Shown here piece by piece: positions 37,437 through 47,873 of a stretch of 64,000 nucleotides of DNA. The notes beneath the pieces are model-generated. The model did not search any database. It was not told the DNA's origin and worked only from the letters and a program-made list of their open reading frames with translations. The stretch's first letter is position 1; the number at the start of each line of letters is the position of its first letter. The position numbers and the translations under genes were made by a program. The stretch is taken from positions 62,001 to 126,000 of the forward strand of contig DAAP01000023.1 in the NCBI GenBank assembly GCA_001701165.1, given 5' to 3'. This stretch comes from Bacteroidales bacterium H4 (GTDB lineage: Bacteria; Bacteroidota; Bacteroidia; Bacteroidales; Muribaculaceae).

Positions 37437-37868
37437 TTACTCGATGGTAACCAATGTGTGACCTTCGAGTACGCTGTCGCCTACATTGACATCGATGGAA
37501 GTGACCTTGCCGTCGCGTCCGGCATGGATAGCGTTCTCCATCTTCATGGCTTCAAGGGAAATGACAGTGTCGGACGCTTTGACAGTATCACCTACCTTAA
37601 CGAGGACGCTCATGATGACGCCGGGCAGGGGTGACTTGACAGTGTACTTGCCCGTGGCAGCCGGAGCGGCTTTAATCACTTTTTCGCCCGTGGCGGTACG
37701 GGGTGCGGCTGTGGGACGGGGTGCAACGACCGCCTTGGTTTCGGGAGCCTTATCAAACTCTACCTTGTAGGGGGTGCCGTTGACCTCGACTTGCGCAATA
37801 TTGCCTTCGATGTCGCCGATGGCAACATTATATGTGCTGCCGTTGATTTTATACTTGTATTCTTTCAT
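37437..37868 (-). CDS. mmdC: Biotin carrier subunit of the decarboxylase
   Basis: 143 residues. A Pro/Ala-rich linker (APRPTAAPRTATG) precedes the biotinyl domain, with the attachment lysine K109 in EAMKMEN. It shuttles carboxybiotin from MmdA to MmdB. The bioF-bioA operon upstream of the window's reverse block would supply the cofactor. Confidence 0.93.
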   Translation of the reverse strand: MKEYKYKINGSTYNVAIGDIEGNIAQVEVNGTPYKVEFDKAPETKAVVAPRPTAAPRTATGEKVIKAAPAATGKYTVKSPLPGVIMSVLVKVGDTVKASDTVISLEAMKMENAIHAGRDGKVTSIDVNVGDSVLEGHTLVTIE

Positions 37869-37901
37869 TGTTTCGTACAGTATGTTTGGTTGTGTTCCGG
37901 G

Positions 37902-38804
37902 TTATTTGTGGGGGTATTCGCGCAGGCCGTAGATCTTCGAGCTCCAGGGCGAATAGGCGCGTTTGACCTTATTGATGGTGAGGATGGCGCTTTCCTTGTC
38001 GTGCACGTCAAGGTGTTCGTGCAGGGCCATAACTATGGCTGCGATGGCTTCGCCGCTGTCAAGGTCCTTGCGGTCGATTTCGACTACTTCGACACCCTTG
38101 GCACGTGCCTTCTTGCTGCGTGCAAGGTATTTGCTGATGGTGCCTATACCTACAAAGCAGAGGCTGAGCACAAACAGGGCTGTGAACACGATGCCCATGG
38201 CCATAATTGTCATCAGGAAGCCGAAGCCATCTTTTTCGGCGAACATTTCGACTTTGGGATTCTTGTCTTTGATGACGTTGGCGCTCGAAGGCGTGATATA
38301 GTCATCGGGGCCACCGTCACGCACTTGCCATACGCCTGCACCATCTTCGCTGCGGGCATACGAATATCCGGCCAAAAGACCGGCGGGAATGGTCACCGAG
38401 TCAACAAGGGTCTTGCGGTCGCTATCATACAGTCCAATCCAATTGTCCTGTCCTTGTACGAGAGTGAAACTCGTATGGAAAGTTCCCTTATTGGGATTGT
38501 TGTCGGCCCAAAATACGACATGCTGGCGCTTGGAAATGCGAGTTTTGACATCTCCTAAGGGTATGGGGTATTTTGTGGGATTGTTTTTGTCGTTGGTGAG
38601 ATACATACTGGATATCTCCAGTGGTGCGAAGTTGGCGTTGAACAGCTCTATCCAAGCATGGTGTTCGCCGTAATCGTCAACAATGGAAGTGTCGTTGACG
38701 ATCATGACCTCGTTGATACGCAAGGACTTGCGATCCTGGGCCTGTGTCGCCACAGCCATTGCAGCCACCAGCACTATCACCAACAGTGTTATCGAACGTT
38801 TCAT
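37902..38804 (-). CDS. OadG-type subunit with N-terminal lamin-tail domain
   Basis: 300 residues. A signal-peptide-like N-terminus is followed at ~25-165 by a lamin-tail (LTD) beta domain (LRINEVMIVNDTSIVDDYGEHHAWIELFN), then a membrane segment (LMTIMAMGIVFTALFVLSLCFVGIG), then a cytoplasmic tail. Classical OadG/MmdD subunits are ~90 residues of membrane anchor, so the periplasmic LTD is an addition. It probably stabilises or anchors the complex. Confidence 0.85.
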   Translation of the reverse strand: MKRSITLLVIVLVAAMAVATQAQDRKSLRINEVMIVNDTSIVDDYGEHHAWIELFNANFAPLEISSMYLTNDKNNPTKYPIPLGDVKTRISKRQHVVFWADNNPNKGTFHTSFTLVQGQDNWIGLYDSDRKTLVDSVTIPAGLLAGYSYARSEDGAGVWQVRDGGPDDYITPSSANVIKDKNPKVEMFAEKDGFGFLMTIMAMGIVFTALFVLSLCFVGIGTISKYLARSKKARAKGVEVVEIDRKDLDSGEAIAAIVMALHEHLDVHDKESAILTINKVKRAYSPWSSKIYGLREYPHK

Positions 38805-38834
38805 GTGCGTTGTCTTCTGTATTGTCTGGGTGGG

Positions 38835-40388
38835 TTATAGAGGAATGTTGCCGTGCTTCTTGGCGGGATTGACGACTTTCTTGGTGGCAAGCTGCTGAAG
38901 TGCACGGATGACGCGGAATCGGGTGTTACGCGGCTCGATGACATCGTCGATGTATCCATACTTTGCAGCATTGTAGGGATTACAGAACAACTTGTTGTAT
39001 TCTGCTTCCTTCTCGGCGAGTACGGCCTTAGGATCTTCGGCTGCCTTGGCTTCCTTTGCATAGAGGACTTCCACGGCGCCGGCACCGCCCATGACGGCAA
39101 TTTCGGCTGTAGGCCAAGCGTAGTTCATGTCACCACGAAGTTGCTTGCAGGACATCACAATATGGCTGCCGCCGTAGCTCTTACGCAGGGTAACGGTAAC
39201 TTTGGGCACTGTAGCCTCGCCATAGGCATAGAGCAGCTTAGCACCGTGAAGGATGACGGCGTTATATTCTTGCCCGGTGCCAGGGAGGAATCCGGGGACA
39301 TCCACCAGTGTCACCAAGGGAATGTTGAAGGCGTCACAGAAGCGTACAAAGCGTGCACCCTTACGCGAAGCGTTGCAGTCAAGCACGCCGGCGAGGTATT
39401 TGGGTTGGTTGGCCACTATGCCGACGCTCTGCCCGTTGAAGCGCGCAAAGCCTACGATGATATTCTTGGCGTAGTCGCGCTGTACTTCGAGGAATTCACC
39501 GTTGTCGACAATAGCACCGATGACTTCGTACATGTCATACGGACGGTTGGCGCTGTCGGGAATAATTTCGTTGAGGCTGTCTTCGAGGCGGTCGATGGGG
39601 TCGTTGCATTCGGCCAAGGGAGCCTCTTCGAGGTTGTTTTGAGGTATATAGGAGAAGAGCTTGCGGATGATGCGGATGGCGTCCTCGCCGTCTTCAGCTG
39701 CGAAGTGGCATACACCACTCTTCTGCGAGTGCACCATTGCGCCGCCGAGGTCTTCTTGCGAAACATCTTCGCCGGTAACGGTCTTCACCACCTTGGGGCC
39801 GGTGAGGAACATATACGAAATACCTTTGGCCATGATAGTGAAGTCGGTGAGTGCGGGCGAGTATACGGCACCGCCGGCGCAGGGGCCGAGAATGGCGCTA
39901 ATTTGGGGGATGACACCGGAAGCCATGATGTTGCGCTGGAAGATTTCGGCATATCCGGCCAAAGCATTGATACCTTCCTGGATACGTGCGCCGCCCGAGT
40001 CGTTAAGGCCGATGACGGGGGCACCCATCTTCATGGCCATGTCCATGATCTTGCATATCTTCAGTGCCATAGTCTCGGACAGCGAGCCGCCGAAGACGGT
40101 GAAGTCCTGTGCAAAGACGTACACCAAGCGACCTTCGATGGTGCCGTATCCGGTCACAACGCCATCGCCAAGGAATGATTTCTTTTCTTGTCCGAAGTTG
40201 GTGCAACGATGGCGCACAAACATATCGAGTTCTTCGAACGAGCCTTCATCGACAAGCTGTGCGATGCGCTCGCGAGCTGTATATTTGCCGCGTTCGTGCT
40301 GTTTGTCTATCTGTTTTTGACCGCCACCGAGGCGTGCTTCGGCGCGTAGCTCGATAAGCTCTTGCACCTTTTGGAGTTGGCTGCTCAT
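38835..40388 (-). CDS. mmdA: Methylmalonyl-CoA carboxyltransferase alpha subunit
   Basis: 517 residues, the usual length. Carboxyltransferase signatures: [45 protein letters not shown] and [12 protein letters not shown]. It moves CO2 from methylmalonyl-CoA to biotin, releasing propionyl-CoA. Homologous to propionyl-CoA carboxylase beta, but the mmdB and oadG neighbours indicate the decarboxylating Na+ pump. Confidence 0.94.
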   Translation of the reverse strand: MSSQLQKVQELIELRAEARLGGGQKQIDKQHERGKYTARERIAQLVDEGSFEELDMFVRHRCTNFGQEKKSFLGDGVVTGYGTIEGRLVYVFAQDFTVFGGSLSETMALKICKIMDMAMKMGAPVIGLNDSGGARIQEGINALAGYAEIFQRNIMASGVIPQISAILGPCAGGAVYSPALTDFTIMAKGISYMFLTGPKVVKTVTGEDVSQEDLGGAMVHSQKSGVCHFAAEDGEDAIRIIRKLFSYIPQNNLEEAPLAECNDPIDRLEDSLNEIIPDSANRPYDMYEVIGAIVDNGEFLEVQRDYAKNIIVGFARFNGQSVGIVANQPKYLAGVLDCNASRKGARFVRFCDAFNIPLVTLVDVPGFLPGTGQEYNAVILHGAKLLYAYGEATVPKVTVTLRKSYGGSHIVMSCKQLRGDMNYAWPTAEIAVMGGAGAVEVLYAKEAKAAEDPKAVLAEKEAEYNKLFCNPYNAAKYGYIDDVIEPRNTRFRVIRALQQLATKKVVNPAKKHGNIPL

Positions 40389-40434
40389 ATCAGTAATGAA
40401 TTACGTTATGGGATATATGTATCGGCTCTCGCCA

Positions 40435-40857
40435 TTATTTTTTCTTGGGGTCTTCGCACAGTTCGACCAGTGTGCCCACGGTGCTCTTGGGGTGCAAGAA
40501 GGCGATATTGAGGCCTTCGGCGCCTTTGCGCGGAGCTTTGTCGATGACGCGAGCGCCTTTTTCCTGAACTTCGTCAAGCGCTGCCTGTACGCCGCTCTCG
40601 ACTGCAAAAGCGATGTGCTGGATGCCGCCACGGCCGCCATTGTTGGCGATGAACTTGCTGATGGCGCTGTCTTCGGCTGTGCCTTCGAGGAGTTCGAGCT
40701 TGGTCTGACCTACGCGGAAGAAGGCTGTGCGTACTTTCTGGTCGGGTACTTCTTCAATGGCAAAGCATTTGAAGCCTAAGATGTTTTCGTAGAAAGGAAT
40801 GGCCTCGTCAAGCGATGGAACGGCGATGCCGATGTGTTCGATGTGGGAAATGTCCAT
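40435..40857 (-). CDS. mce: Methylmalonyl-CoA epimerase
   Basis: 140 residues, vicinal oxygen chelate fold. Metal ligands are in HIEHIGIAV, GIQHIAFAVE and the glutamate in VGTLVELCE. It converts (R)- to (S)-methylmalonyl-CoA, feeding MmdA 46 nt downstream in the succinate-to-propionate pathway. Confidence 0.94.
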   Translation of the reverse strand: MDISHIEHIGIAVPSLDEAIPFYENILGFKCFAIEEVPDQKVRTAFFRVGQTKLELLEGTAEDSAISKFIANNGGRGGIQHIAFAVESGVQAALDEVQEKGARVIDKAPRKGAEGLNIAFLHPKSTVGTLVELCEDPKKK

Positions 40858-40903
40858 GGTTATATGGTTTCTTTTATTGATGAAATATATGGTTGTTTCT
40901 TAG

Positions 40904-41707
40904 TTATTCTTTGTTTGCTGCGGTATTGTCTGTCTCGCTGCCGGTGTCAGGCACGCCGGCAAGTGCGGGGTCAATCATGATGCGACCGCAGTACTCGCAA
41001 ACTATGACTTTCTTGTGCATGCGTATTTCCATTTGTTTCTGGGGCGGGATACGGTTGAAGCAGCCGCCACAGGCATTGCGTTGGATGTACACGATACCGA
41101 GGCCGTTACGAGCATTTTTGCGGATACGCTTGAAAGCTGCAAGTGTGCGTTCGTCTATCTGGGGCTCAAGGGCTTTGGCCTTATCTCGCAGGGTGTCTTC
41201 TTCCTGGCGCGTCTCGGATACAATCTCGGACAATTCGGCCTTTTTCTCGGAAAGTATGTGTTCGTTATCGGCCAAACTTTCGCGAGTGGCTGCGATGTCG
41301 GCGTTTTTGTTCTCGATCTGACGCGAATATTCGTTGATGTGCTTGTCGGCAAGTTCAATCTCAAGATTTTGGAAATCAATTTCCTTGGTCAGCAGATCAA
41401 ATTCGCGGTTGTTGCGCACGTTGTTGATTTGGTCCTGATAGCGGGCGATGAGCGCTTCGCAGTTTTCTATCTTGGCTTTTTCGGCGCTAAGGTTGCGTTT
41501 GAGCTCGGCAATCTCGGCAGTGTAATTGTCAATGCGGGTGTTGAGGCCTGCGATACTGTCTTCGAGGTCCTTGACTTCGAGGGGTAGTTCGCCGCGGATA
41601 GTCTTGATACGGTCTATTTCGCTCAGAACGGTTTGCAACTGGTAGAGCGATTTGAGACGCTGTTCGACAGTGTTTGCGGCGGCTTCTTTTTTGGTGTCGT
41701 TTGCCAT
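40904..41707 (-). CDS. Coiled-coil protein with C-terminal zinc ribbon (DUF164 type)
   Basis: 267 residues. Residues ~10-190 are a long helical hairpin (EIDRIKTIRGELPLEVKDLEDSI onward), followed by a four-Cys zinc ribbon (CGGCFNR and CEYCGR). The family, widespread in bacteria, often lies next to nif3, as here (3-nt gap). It probably binds nucleic acid or translation factors; the exact role is unclear. Confidence 0.88.
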   Translation of the reverse strand: MANDTKKEAAANTVEQRLKSLYQLQTVLSEIDRIKTIRGELPLEVKDLEDSIAGLNTRIDNYTAEIAELKRNLSAEKAKIENCEALIARYQDQINNVRNNREFDLLTKEIDFQNLEIELADKHINEYSRQIENKNADIAATRESLADNEHILSEKKAELSEIVSETRQEEDTLRDKAKALEPQIDERTLAAFKRIRKNARNGLGIVYIQRNACGGCFNRIPPQKQMEIRMHKKVIVCEYCGRIMIDPALAGVPDTGSETDNTAANKE

Positions 41708-41710
41708 TGT

Positions 41711-42829
41711 CTATATGTATTTTACTGGATTTTTTTCTACCGATGATTTGAATAGTGCAAAGGTAGGGAATTTTTGGCTTATTGCGTTATAAAATATGTC
41801 TTTTGTGCATAGTTCGGTCTCGTGGTGTCCGGCGTCTATGAGCAGTATTTTGTCGCCATAGTCCACGAAGTCGTGGTAGCGGATGTCGGCAGTGACATAC
41901 GCCTGCGCCCCGGCGGCTATGGCTGCGGGTATGAACTCGCCGCCGCTGCCGCCGCACAATGCTACGCGCGATATGCGTATTTTGCTGTCACCAAAGCCGT
42001 AGTGGGACACTTTCACGCGTTCGCAGGCGAAGGCGGACTTGGCCAATGCGGCAAGGTCTTCGGCCTCGAGTCTTGTCTCTATCGTGCCGTACACGCCGCA
42101 TCCGGCGTCATGATCGGCATCGGCGGGTGCCACGAAGTGGTAGGCCGGACTTTCGTAGGGGTGTACCTGAGCTATGGTGGAGCATACCTTTGATATCAGC
42201 CGCACGGGTACCGGCATCTGCAGCAACACCTCGTCCGTGTCGTCTTCGAGCGCTTCGATGTCGCCCACGGCCGGAGATGCCCCGTCAAGGGCACGAAAGC
42301 TGCCGCGTCCTCCGATGGTAAAGGTGCAGCTGTCATAGCGTGGGTCAGCCGTAGCGCCGGCACCAATGTCTATCAGCGCTTCACGCAAGTCCGAAGCTTT
42401 GTCGCGCGGCACGATAACATTGAGCTGCTGCCACGTCGCAGGCATACGCGGAGCCAGCGTCCCGAGGACGCGGACGCCGAGTTTGGTGGCCATGGCATAG
42501 GAGACTCCTCCGCGTGCATTATCTACTGCCGTATGCGACGAGTAGATGCTGATGCCCTCGGAGATGGCATGCAGTATGGCCTGCTGCTGAAGCGTGGCCC
42601 CGGTGATTTGTTTCAAACCCTTGAATATCAGCGGATGATGACTGATGACAAGGTTACATCCGCAGTCGCGCGCCTCAAGCACCACCTCGGGAGTGACGTC
42701 AAGGCAAAGCAACGCACCGGTGCATTCGGCCAACGGATTGCCCACCTGCCACCCGGTGTTATCCCAGGATTCCTGGAGCGAACGAGGGGCTAATTCTTCG
42801 ATTACGGCAATAATTTCTGCATTAAGCAT
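41711..42829 (-). CDS. Nif3/YbgI-like dinuclear metal protein
   Basis: 372 residues from the ATG at 42827-42829, which overlaps the aspS stop region by 8 nt; the longer frame to 42934 would run inside aspS. Metal-ligand motif [11 protein letters not shown] and the C-terminal GGSGGEFI ... HHETE are conserved. The middle insert (~130-230) matches the PII-like domain of long forms. Family function unresolved. Confidence 0.9.
   Translation of the reverse strand: MLNAEIIAVIEELAPRSLQESWDNTGWQVGNPLAECTGALLCLDVTPEVVLEARDCGCNLVISHHPLIFKGLKQITGATLQQQAILHAISEGISIYSSHTAVDNARGGVSYAMATKLGVRVLGTLAPRMPATWQQLNVIVPRDKASDLREALIDIGAGATADPRYDSCTFTIGGRGSFRALDGASPAVGDIEALEDDTDEVLLQMPVPVRLISKVCSTIAQVHPYESPAYHFVAPADADHDAGCGVYGTIETRLEAEDLAALAKSAFACERVKVSHYGFGDSKIRISRVALCGGSGGEFIPAAIAAGAQAYVTADIRYHDFVDYGDKILLIDAGHHETELCTKDIFYNAISQKFPTFALFKSSVEKNPVKYI
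41758..41765 (-). promoter_or_regulatory. Internal -7 box for the zinc-ribbon gene
   Basis: The minus strand reads TACCTTTG inside the 3' end of nif3, ~50 nt before the zinc-ribbon ATG. The -33 element is not clear. Confidence 0.45.
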
Positions 42830-44603
42830 CTTTACGGTCTGTGGTTTCGTTGCGAGGTGCAAGTTGCAGTTGTAATTCGTCAAGCTGCTTTTGGTCGAGT
42901 GCAGCGGGTGCATCAAGCATGACATCGCGGCCACTGTTGTTCTTGGGGAAGGCTATGCAGTCGCGGATGCTGTCGAGGCCGGCCAAAAGCGATACCCAGC
43001 GGTCGAGACCGTAGGCGAGACCTCCGTGAGGCGGTGCACCGTACTTGAAGGCGTTCATCAAGAAGCCGAATTGCTCCTGTGCCTTTTCGGGCGTAAAGCC
43101 GAGTATTTCGAACATCTTGGCTTGGAGTGCGCTGTCGTGTATACGGATGCTGCCGCCGCCTACTTCTACACCGTTGACTACCATGTCGTATGCATCGGCG
43201 CGTACGGCGGCAGGATTGGTGTCCAGCAGGGGAATATCTTCGTCCTTGGGATGGGTGAAAGGATGGTGCATGGCCATAAGTCGTTGTTCTTCGTCCGACC
43301 ACTCGAACATGGGGAAGTCGACCACCCAAAGGCAGGCAAATGTGTCCTTATCGCGCAGTCCGAGACGGTTGCCCATTTCAAGGCGCAGCTCGCACAATTG
43401 CTTGCGCGTACGCATAGCATCATCGCCGCTCATAATCAGTATCAAATCGCCAGGGTTGGCAGCCATAGCGGATTTGAGCTGTTGCAGGGTGTCTTGATCG
43501 TAGAATTTATCGACGGAGGACTTGACATTGCCGTCATCTTCGACACGTGCGTATACGAGGCCCTTGGCGCCGATTTGCGGACGACGTACGTAGTCGGTAA
43601 GCTGATCCAATTGTTTGCGCGTGTACGAAGCGGCACCGGGCGCGCAGATAGCACCGATATATGCGGCGTTATCAAACACGCCGAAACCATGGCCTTTAAG
43701 AATACCATCGACTTCGACAAAGCGCATTCCGAAGCGCAAGTCGGGTTTGTCGCTGCCATAATACTTCATTGCATCGGCCCAAGGCATACGCAGGAAGGGG
43801 TCGGTCAATTCGATGCCGCGAAGTTCCTTGAAAATGTGCTTGGCCATGCCTTCGAACGTTTGTATGATGTCTTCTTGACTTACAAAGGACATCTCGCAGT
43901 CTATCTGCGTAAATTCGGGTTGTCGGTCAGCACGGAGGTCCTCGTCACGGAAACACTTCACAATCTGAAAGTAACGGTCCATGCCGGAGACCATCAGAAG
44001 TTGCTTGAGGGTCTGTGGCGACTGTGGCAGTGCATAGAACTGTCCGGGGTTCATACGCGAAGGCACTACAAAATCGCGTGCGCCCTCGGGGGTCGAGCCT
44101 ACAAGCATGGGGGTCTCGATTTCGAGAAATCCGAGCGAATCGAGGTAGCGGCGCACTTCCATAGTCATGCGGTGGCGCAGCTCGAGGTTGCGGCGTACGG
44201 GTGTACGGCGCAGATCCAAGTAGCGGTATTTCATACGCAGGTCATCGCCGCCGTCACTCTGGTCTTCGATGGTGAAAGGTGGCGTGAGCGAGGAGTTGAG
44301 TACTTTCAGCGTGGTCACAACGATTTCGATGTCGCCGGTGGCCAGATGCGGATTTTTGCTGGTGCGTTCGCGCACGATACCGGAGGCTTGGATGACGTAC
44401 TCACGACCGAGATGCGAAGCATCGTCGGTGAGGGCGGCATCGTCTGCGGCATCGAAGACGAGCTGGGTGATACCATAGCGGTCGCGCAGGTCCACGAAGG
44501 TCATGCCTCCGAGACGGCGTACGCGCTGCACCCATCCGGCAAGCGTCACTTGGCTGCCGGCATCGGAGATGCGGAGTTCTCCGCAGGTTTTGGTCCTGTA
44601 CAT
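42822..44603 (-). CDS. aspS: Aspartate-tRNA ligase
   Basis: 593 residues, bacterial-type with GAD insertion. Anticodon-binding OB fold at ~1-110 ([24 protein letters not shown]), class II motif 2 ([18 protein letters not shown]), motif 3 ([16 protein letters not shown]). Charges tRNA-Asp; no sign of archaeal-type or nondiscriminating features was tested. Leads the aspS-nif3-zinc-ribbon group. Confidence 0.96.
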   Translation of the reverse strand: MYRTKTCGELRISDAGSQVTLAGWVQRVRRLGGMTFVDLRDRYGITQLVFDAADDAALTDDASHLGREYVIQASGIVRERTSKNPHLATGDIEIVVTTLKVLNSSLTPPFTIEDQSDGGDDLRMKYRYLDLRRTPVRRNLELRHRMTMEVRRYLDSLGFLEIETPMLVGSTPEGARDFVVPSRMNPGQFYALPQSPQTLKQLLMVSGMDRYFQIVKCFRDEDLRADRQPEFTQIDCEMSFVSQEDIIQTFEGMAKHIFKELRGIELTDPFLRMPWADAMKYYGSDKPDLRFGMRFVEVDGILKGHGFGVFDNAAYIGAICAPGAASYTRKQLDQLTDYVRRPQIGAKGLVYARVEDDGNVKSSVDKFYDQDTLQQLKSAMAANPGDLILIMSGDDAMRTRKQLCELRLEMGNRLGLRDKDTFACLWVVDFPMFEWSDEEQRLMAMHHPFTHPKDEDIPLLDTNPAAVRADAYDMVVNGVEVGGGSIRIHDSALQAKMFEILGFTPEKAQEQFGFLMNAFKYGAPPHGGLAYGLDRWVSLLAGLDSIRDCIAFPKNNSGRDVMLDAPAALDQKQLDELQLQLAPRNETTDRKDA

Positions 44604-44700
44604 GGTATGATGTTTTGTGTTATATGTTGTTTATTGTATTTGTCGCTTGCTTGTATTGTCTTAGGCCTGTGCGTCTTGCTGTGTCTTGTTGCATCCCGGA

Positions 44701-47631
44701 TCAATACCAGGTGACACCATTTGACAGAGAGGAACGCTTGTCATATTTGAAGTCGGAGAGCAGTGAGCTTTTTACTGATATATGGAAGTTGTAGCTCTTG
44801 TACGGTCCCACGGGCACAAAGCTGGCACGCATGGTAAAGCAGTGGAGATCGCGCGAAATGTTGCAGTTCATATATGCCAATTTGTGGGTGTCGAAGTTGT
44901 AGGAGGCCGAGAACGAGAAGTTCCAGTTTTTTGTCGGCCTGATATTGCCGCTAAAACTTAGGTTTTGCGTAATCTTGCCGTTATACTCCATCTTTTCTTT
45001 GTTGAAATCGCCGTAAGAGTAGCCTATGGAGTAGTTGACACTCAGGCTCCATGGCACAGTCCATTTCATGTATCCGTCGCGGTCGAATTCGGCGCCGAGG
45101 TTCTCGTCCTCGCCATCGTCCCCGTTGGCCGAAGCATATCTGTCGTCCGGCGATGGTGGCGGTTCGTTGTCTCGGCTGTTTTTGTTTTTGTTTTTATCCT
45201 TGGACTTGCGTTTGAAGGTGTCGTTGTTGAAGGTATACGAGAAAGATGTGCCTGTACTGGAAAGGCGGCCTATTCCTTTACCGGCTTTCCAACGCGGGAT
45301 ATTGACACGTACCGGATTGCCGTATTCGTTGAGTTGGTAGGTATACACATCCCAAACGGCGGCAAGGTTTAGATTGAAGCCCTTGGTGATACGCAGCAGC
45401 ATCGAGGTGTTGATATTGGACCAATTGAGCGAGTCGGCTGCAAAGTTGTAAGACTGGGATATGGTAAAGTTCTCGATTAGCGATATTTTTTTCTCTCCGG
45501 TAGAGTCGTTGTCGCTCTTGACCTTCATTTCCAAATTGTTGGCCAAAGAGAAACTAAGCGACCCGGTTTTGCCGCGTCCGGGGACTCCGAAAAGGCCGTT
45601 GGGGAAGCGTGAATATGTCACCTGTTGTATCTCGCCGTTAGGCCCGGGGCGGTCATAGCTGCCATAATATCCGAAGAATGAGGAGCCGAAGTCGGGAGCA
45701 CCGCTGAAGCTTATTGAGGGGGTCATCACGTGACGTATCATCTTGACCTTATCGCCAAGGAATTTCATAGGCTGGAAGAAACCGTAGATACGCGTATCAA
45801 GACCTATTGAGGCATTGAAATCCCACACATTGTAGAACGAATAGCTGGTGTCGCACACTTCGACGGCTGCGTTTGGATCCCACTGTCGACGCACCTTGGA
45901 GGTGTACATACGATCGGTGATGGACATCGAGGGGGTGACGTTGATGTACTTAAAGACGCTGAAAGTGGCGCTAATGGGTATGGTGTGCTTCATGCCGTTG
46001 CGCCAATCTTTAATCAGGCTTTTTTGGAAGAATTGGTCTTGGCATGCGGTCAAGGAGTTTTGCAATTGTCCCGAATAGGACATCTTGATTTTTTCGTACC
46101 AGCGCTCGGCGCCCACGGCACGTTTGCGCTTGAAGGGAGCCAACTGACTCATGGTTACGGTCAGGTTTGGAAAGCTGACGCTTATCGTAGAGTCCTGGGT
46201 GCGCTGCGAGAGGTTGAGTGCGGCCGAGAATGACCATTTGCTGTTGGGGATACGGTAGGTGAGGTTGACGGACGAACTCTTAGTGTTCTCGGTGAAGGCC
46301 GAGGAGTAGTAGGAGTTGAGGTCGTTGCGCGTGTATCCGCTGGTGGTGAAGTTGACGGAAGCGGACAACGACATATTGGGATTAGCCTTGGCATCCTGCG
46401 AGTGGCTCCACAGAACTTGGAAGTTGGTTTGCTTGGAGTAGTCGGGCAGACCCTTGTCTCCGAGTATGGTTTTGAGGTAAGAGATATTGAAGCTGCCGGA
46501 GTAACGGTAACGCTTGACATAACGCGACCTGGCCGACAAACCCCACGACCCCTTAGTATAGACTTCGCCGGTGAGTGCAAGGTCCATATTTTGATTTATG
46601 GCGAAGTAGTAGCCGCCATCACGCAAGTAGAAACCGCGGTTGTAGTCATCGCCAAAAGTCGGGAATATCACGCCGGAGGAGTAGGTCTCTGTAAATGGAA
46701 AGTATCCGAAGGGCACAGCCACCGGCAATGGCAGACCGGCAAGTACCAGATAGGTGGGTCCGGTCACGACATTCTTGCCGGGATGCATCTTGCCCTTGGT
46801 AATTTGAAAATAGAAGTGGGGGCAATCATGGTCATCGCAAGTAGTGTATTTTCCGTTCTGAAAGTAATACACTCCGGCGCTGTCTTTTTTGGTCACCCCT
46901 CCTTGCAAGAAACCTTCGCCTTGCTGCGTGAGCACATCGTAGAGTATACCCTTACGTGTCTTGAAATTGTAGCGCATGTTGTGCGCCGCATAATCTGTTC
47001 CACCCTCTGTGAATACAGGCTTGCCTATTTCCTCGCCGGCAGTGTCGGTAGTACTGACGGCATAGACGGTGTTGTCGCGCAAGTCCATGTCGATTTCAGC
47101 GGCATTAAGTTTGAAGTCGCCGTACGACACAGTGCTTTCGCCGTACATTATTGCCGAGTCGCGGCGTATCATCACCATCGAGTCCTTAGAGGCGAAGGCC
47201 ACGGCGTTGTCCAGATCAACCTTGCGGCGTACCACGCGGCGCGGTCGCCGGGGAAGACTGTCGCTTATGTGAGACACCGCCGCGGTATCTACAACCGTCG
47301 TATCGGCATGAGATGTGCGTACTGCACTATCAACCAGGAAGGTAGCAGATAATTCGGTCGTACTGTCAGGCAACAATAAACCTGTCTTGTGCGGAGGGCG
47401 CAAGACAGATACAGGGGTAAGGCTTACGGCCTGCGCGGACACCATGGACGTGTCCGCTTTTGTGTCATGGATATCGGCACAAAACGTGGCGTCCGAGCGT
47501 AAAGCCGCACACACCCCGTCCACTGCCGACCACAACGCCGGTGCCATCACCGCCGATATGATATATAATGCAGTCTTTTTCAATAGGATGACTATCGTTG
47601 CCACAGCCCCTGCGGGATGCAGCACGTGCAT
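44701..47631 (-). CDS. lptD: LPS assembly outer membrane protein LptD
   Basis: 976 residues from ATG 47631, or 960 from TTG 47583, which gives a cleaner signal peptide (KKTALYIISAVMAPALWSA) and a leader of ~50 nt. Residues ~150-310 hold an OstA/LptA-like domain (GESTVSYGDFKLNAAEIDMDL), and the rest is a large barrel (YSSGVIFPTFGDDYNRGFYLRDGGYYFAINQNMDLAL). An Asp/Lys-rich insert sits at ~810-850. It places LPS or lipooligosaccharide in the outer leaflet. Confidence 0.88.
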   Translation of the reverse strand: MHVLHPAGAVATIVILLKKTALYIISAVMAPALWSAVDGVCAALRSDATFCADIHDTKADTSMVSAQAVSLTPVSVLRPPHKTGLLLPDSTTELSATFLVDSAVRTSHADTTVVDTAAVSHISDSLPRRPRRVVRRKVDLDNAVAFASKDSMVMIRRDSAIMYGESTVSYGDFKLNAAEIDMDLRDNTVYAVSTTDTAGEEIGKPVFTEGGTDYAAHNMRYNFKTRKGILYDVLTQQGEGFLQGGVTKKDSAGVYYFQNGKYTTCDDHDCPHFYFQITKGKMHPGKNVVTGPTYLVLAGLPLPVAVPFGYFPFTETYSSGVIFPTFGDDYNRGFYLRDGGYYFAINQNMDLALTGEVYTKGSWGLSARSRYVKRYRYSGSFNISYLKTILGDKGLPDYSKQTNFQVLWSHSQDAKANPNMSLSASVNFTTSGYTRNDLNSYYSSAFTENTKSSSVNLTYRIPNSKWSFSAALNLSQRTQDSTISVSFPNLTVTMSQLAPFKRKRAVGAERWYEKIKMSYSGQLQNSLTACQDQFFQKSLIKDWRNGMKHTIPISATFSVFKYINVTPSMSITDRMYTSKVRRQWDPNAAVEVCDTSYSFYNVWDFNASIGLDTRIYGFFQPMKFLGDKVKMIRHVMTPSISFSGAPDFGSSFFGYYGSYDRPGPNGEIQQVTYSRFPNGLFGVPGRGKTGSLSFSLANNLEMKVKSDNDSTGEKKISLIENFTISQSYNFAADSLNWSNINTSMLLRITKGFNLNLAAVWDVYTYQLNEYGNPVRVNIPRWKAGKGIGRLSSTGTSFSYTFNNDTFKRKSKDKNKNKNSRDNEPPPSPDDRYASANGDDGEDENLGAEFDRDGYMKWTVPWSLSVNYSIGYSYGDFNKEKMEYNGKITQNLSFSGNIRPTKNWNFSFSASYNFDTHKLAYMNCNISRDLHCFTMRASFVPVGPYKSYNFHISVKSSLLSDFKYDKRSSLSNGVTWY

Positions 47632-47638
47632 TTGCCTG

Positions 47639-47646
47639 CAAAGTTA
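47639..47646 (-). promoter_or_regulatory. -7 box of lptD
   Basis: The minus strand reads TAACTTTG, ending 8 nt before ATG 47631. With that start the mRNA would be leaderless; with TTG 47583 the leader is normal length. Confidence 0.55.
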
Positions 47647-47819
47647 CAAACTTTTTTTCAATTGGGACAACCCTAATGCGGCGATGTCGATAGCGCAACG
47701 GCCGTCAATGCACGTCGTCAATGCACGTCCGTCAATGGGTTAACCGAAACATGAATATCTCAGCGTATAGCCGCGCAGACGCAATGGCAGGCCGGCCCGG
47801 TCGACGTACTTGTAACAAA

Positions 47820-47852
47820 AGCGGGTGTCCGCCGTATGGCAGGCACCCGCAG
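47820..47852 (-). terminator. Terminator of the Cys-rich repeat gene
   Basis: On the minus strand GCGGGTG pairs with CACCCGC with extra inner pairs, followed by TTTTG. Between it and lptD lie short tandem GTCAATGCAC repeats (47701-47735) and nothing else. Confidence 0.6.
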
Positions 47853-47873
47853 GTATCATGTATGGTTCAGTGT

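Noticed and set aside
42891..44714. 607-codon open frame antisense to aspS, and similar ones at 38853-40178, 28231-29427 and 8230-9339
   Set aside because: All lie opposite unmistakable housekeeping genes; GC-rich codon use leaves long antisense frames open by chance.
47701..47735. Short GTCAATGCAC tandem repeats
   Set aside because: Only two and a half copies, too few to support a functional element.
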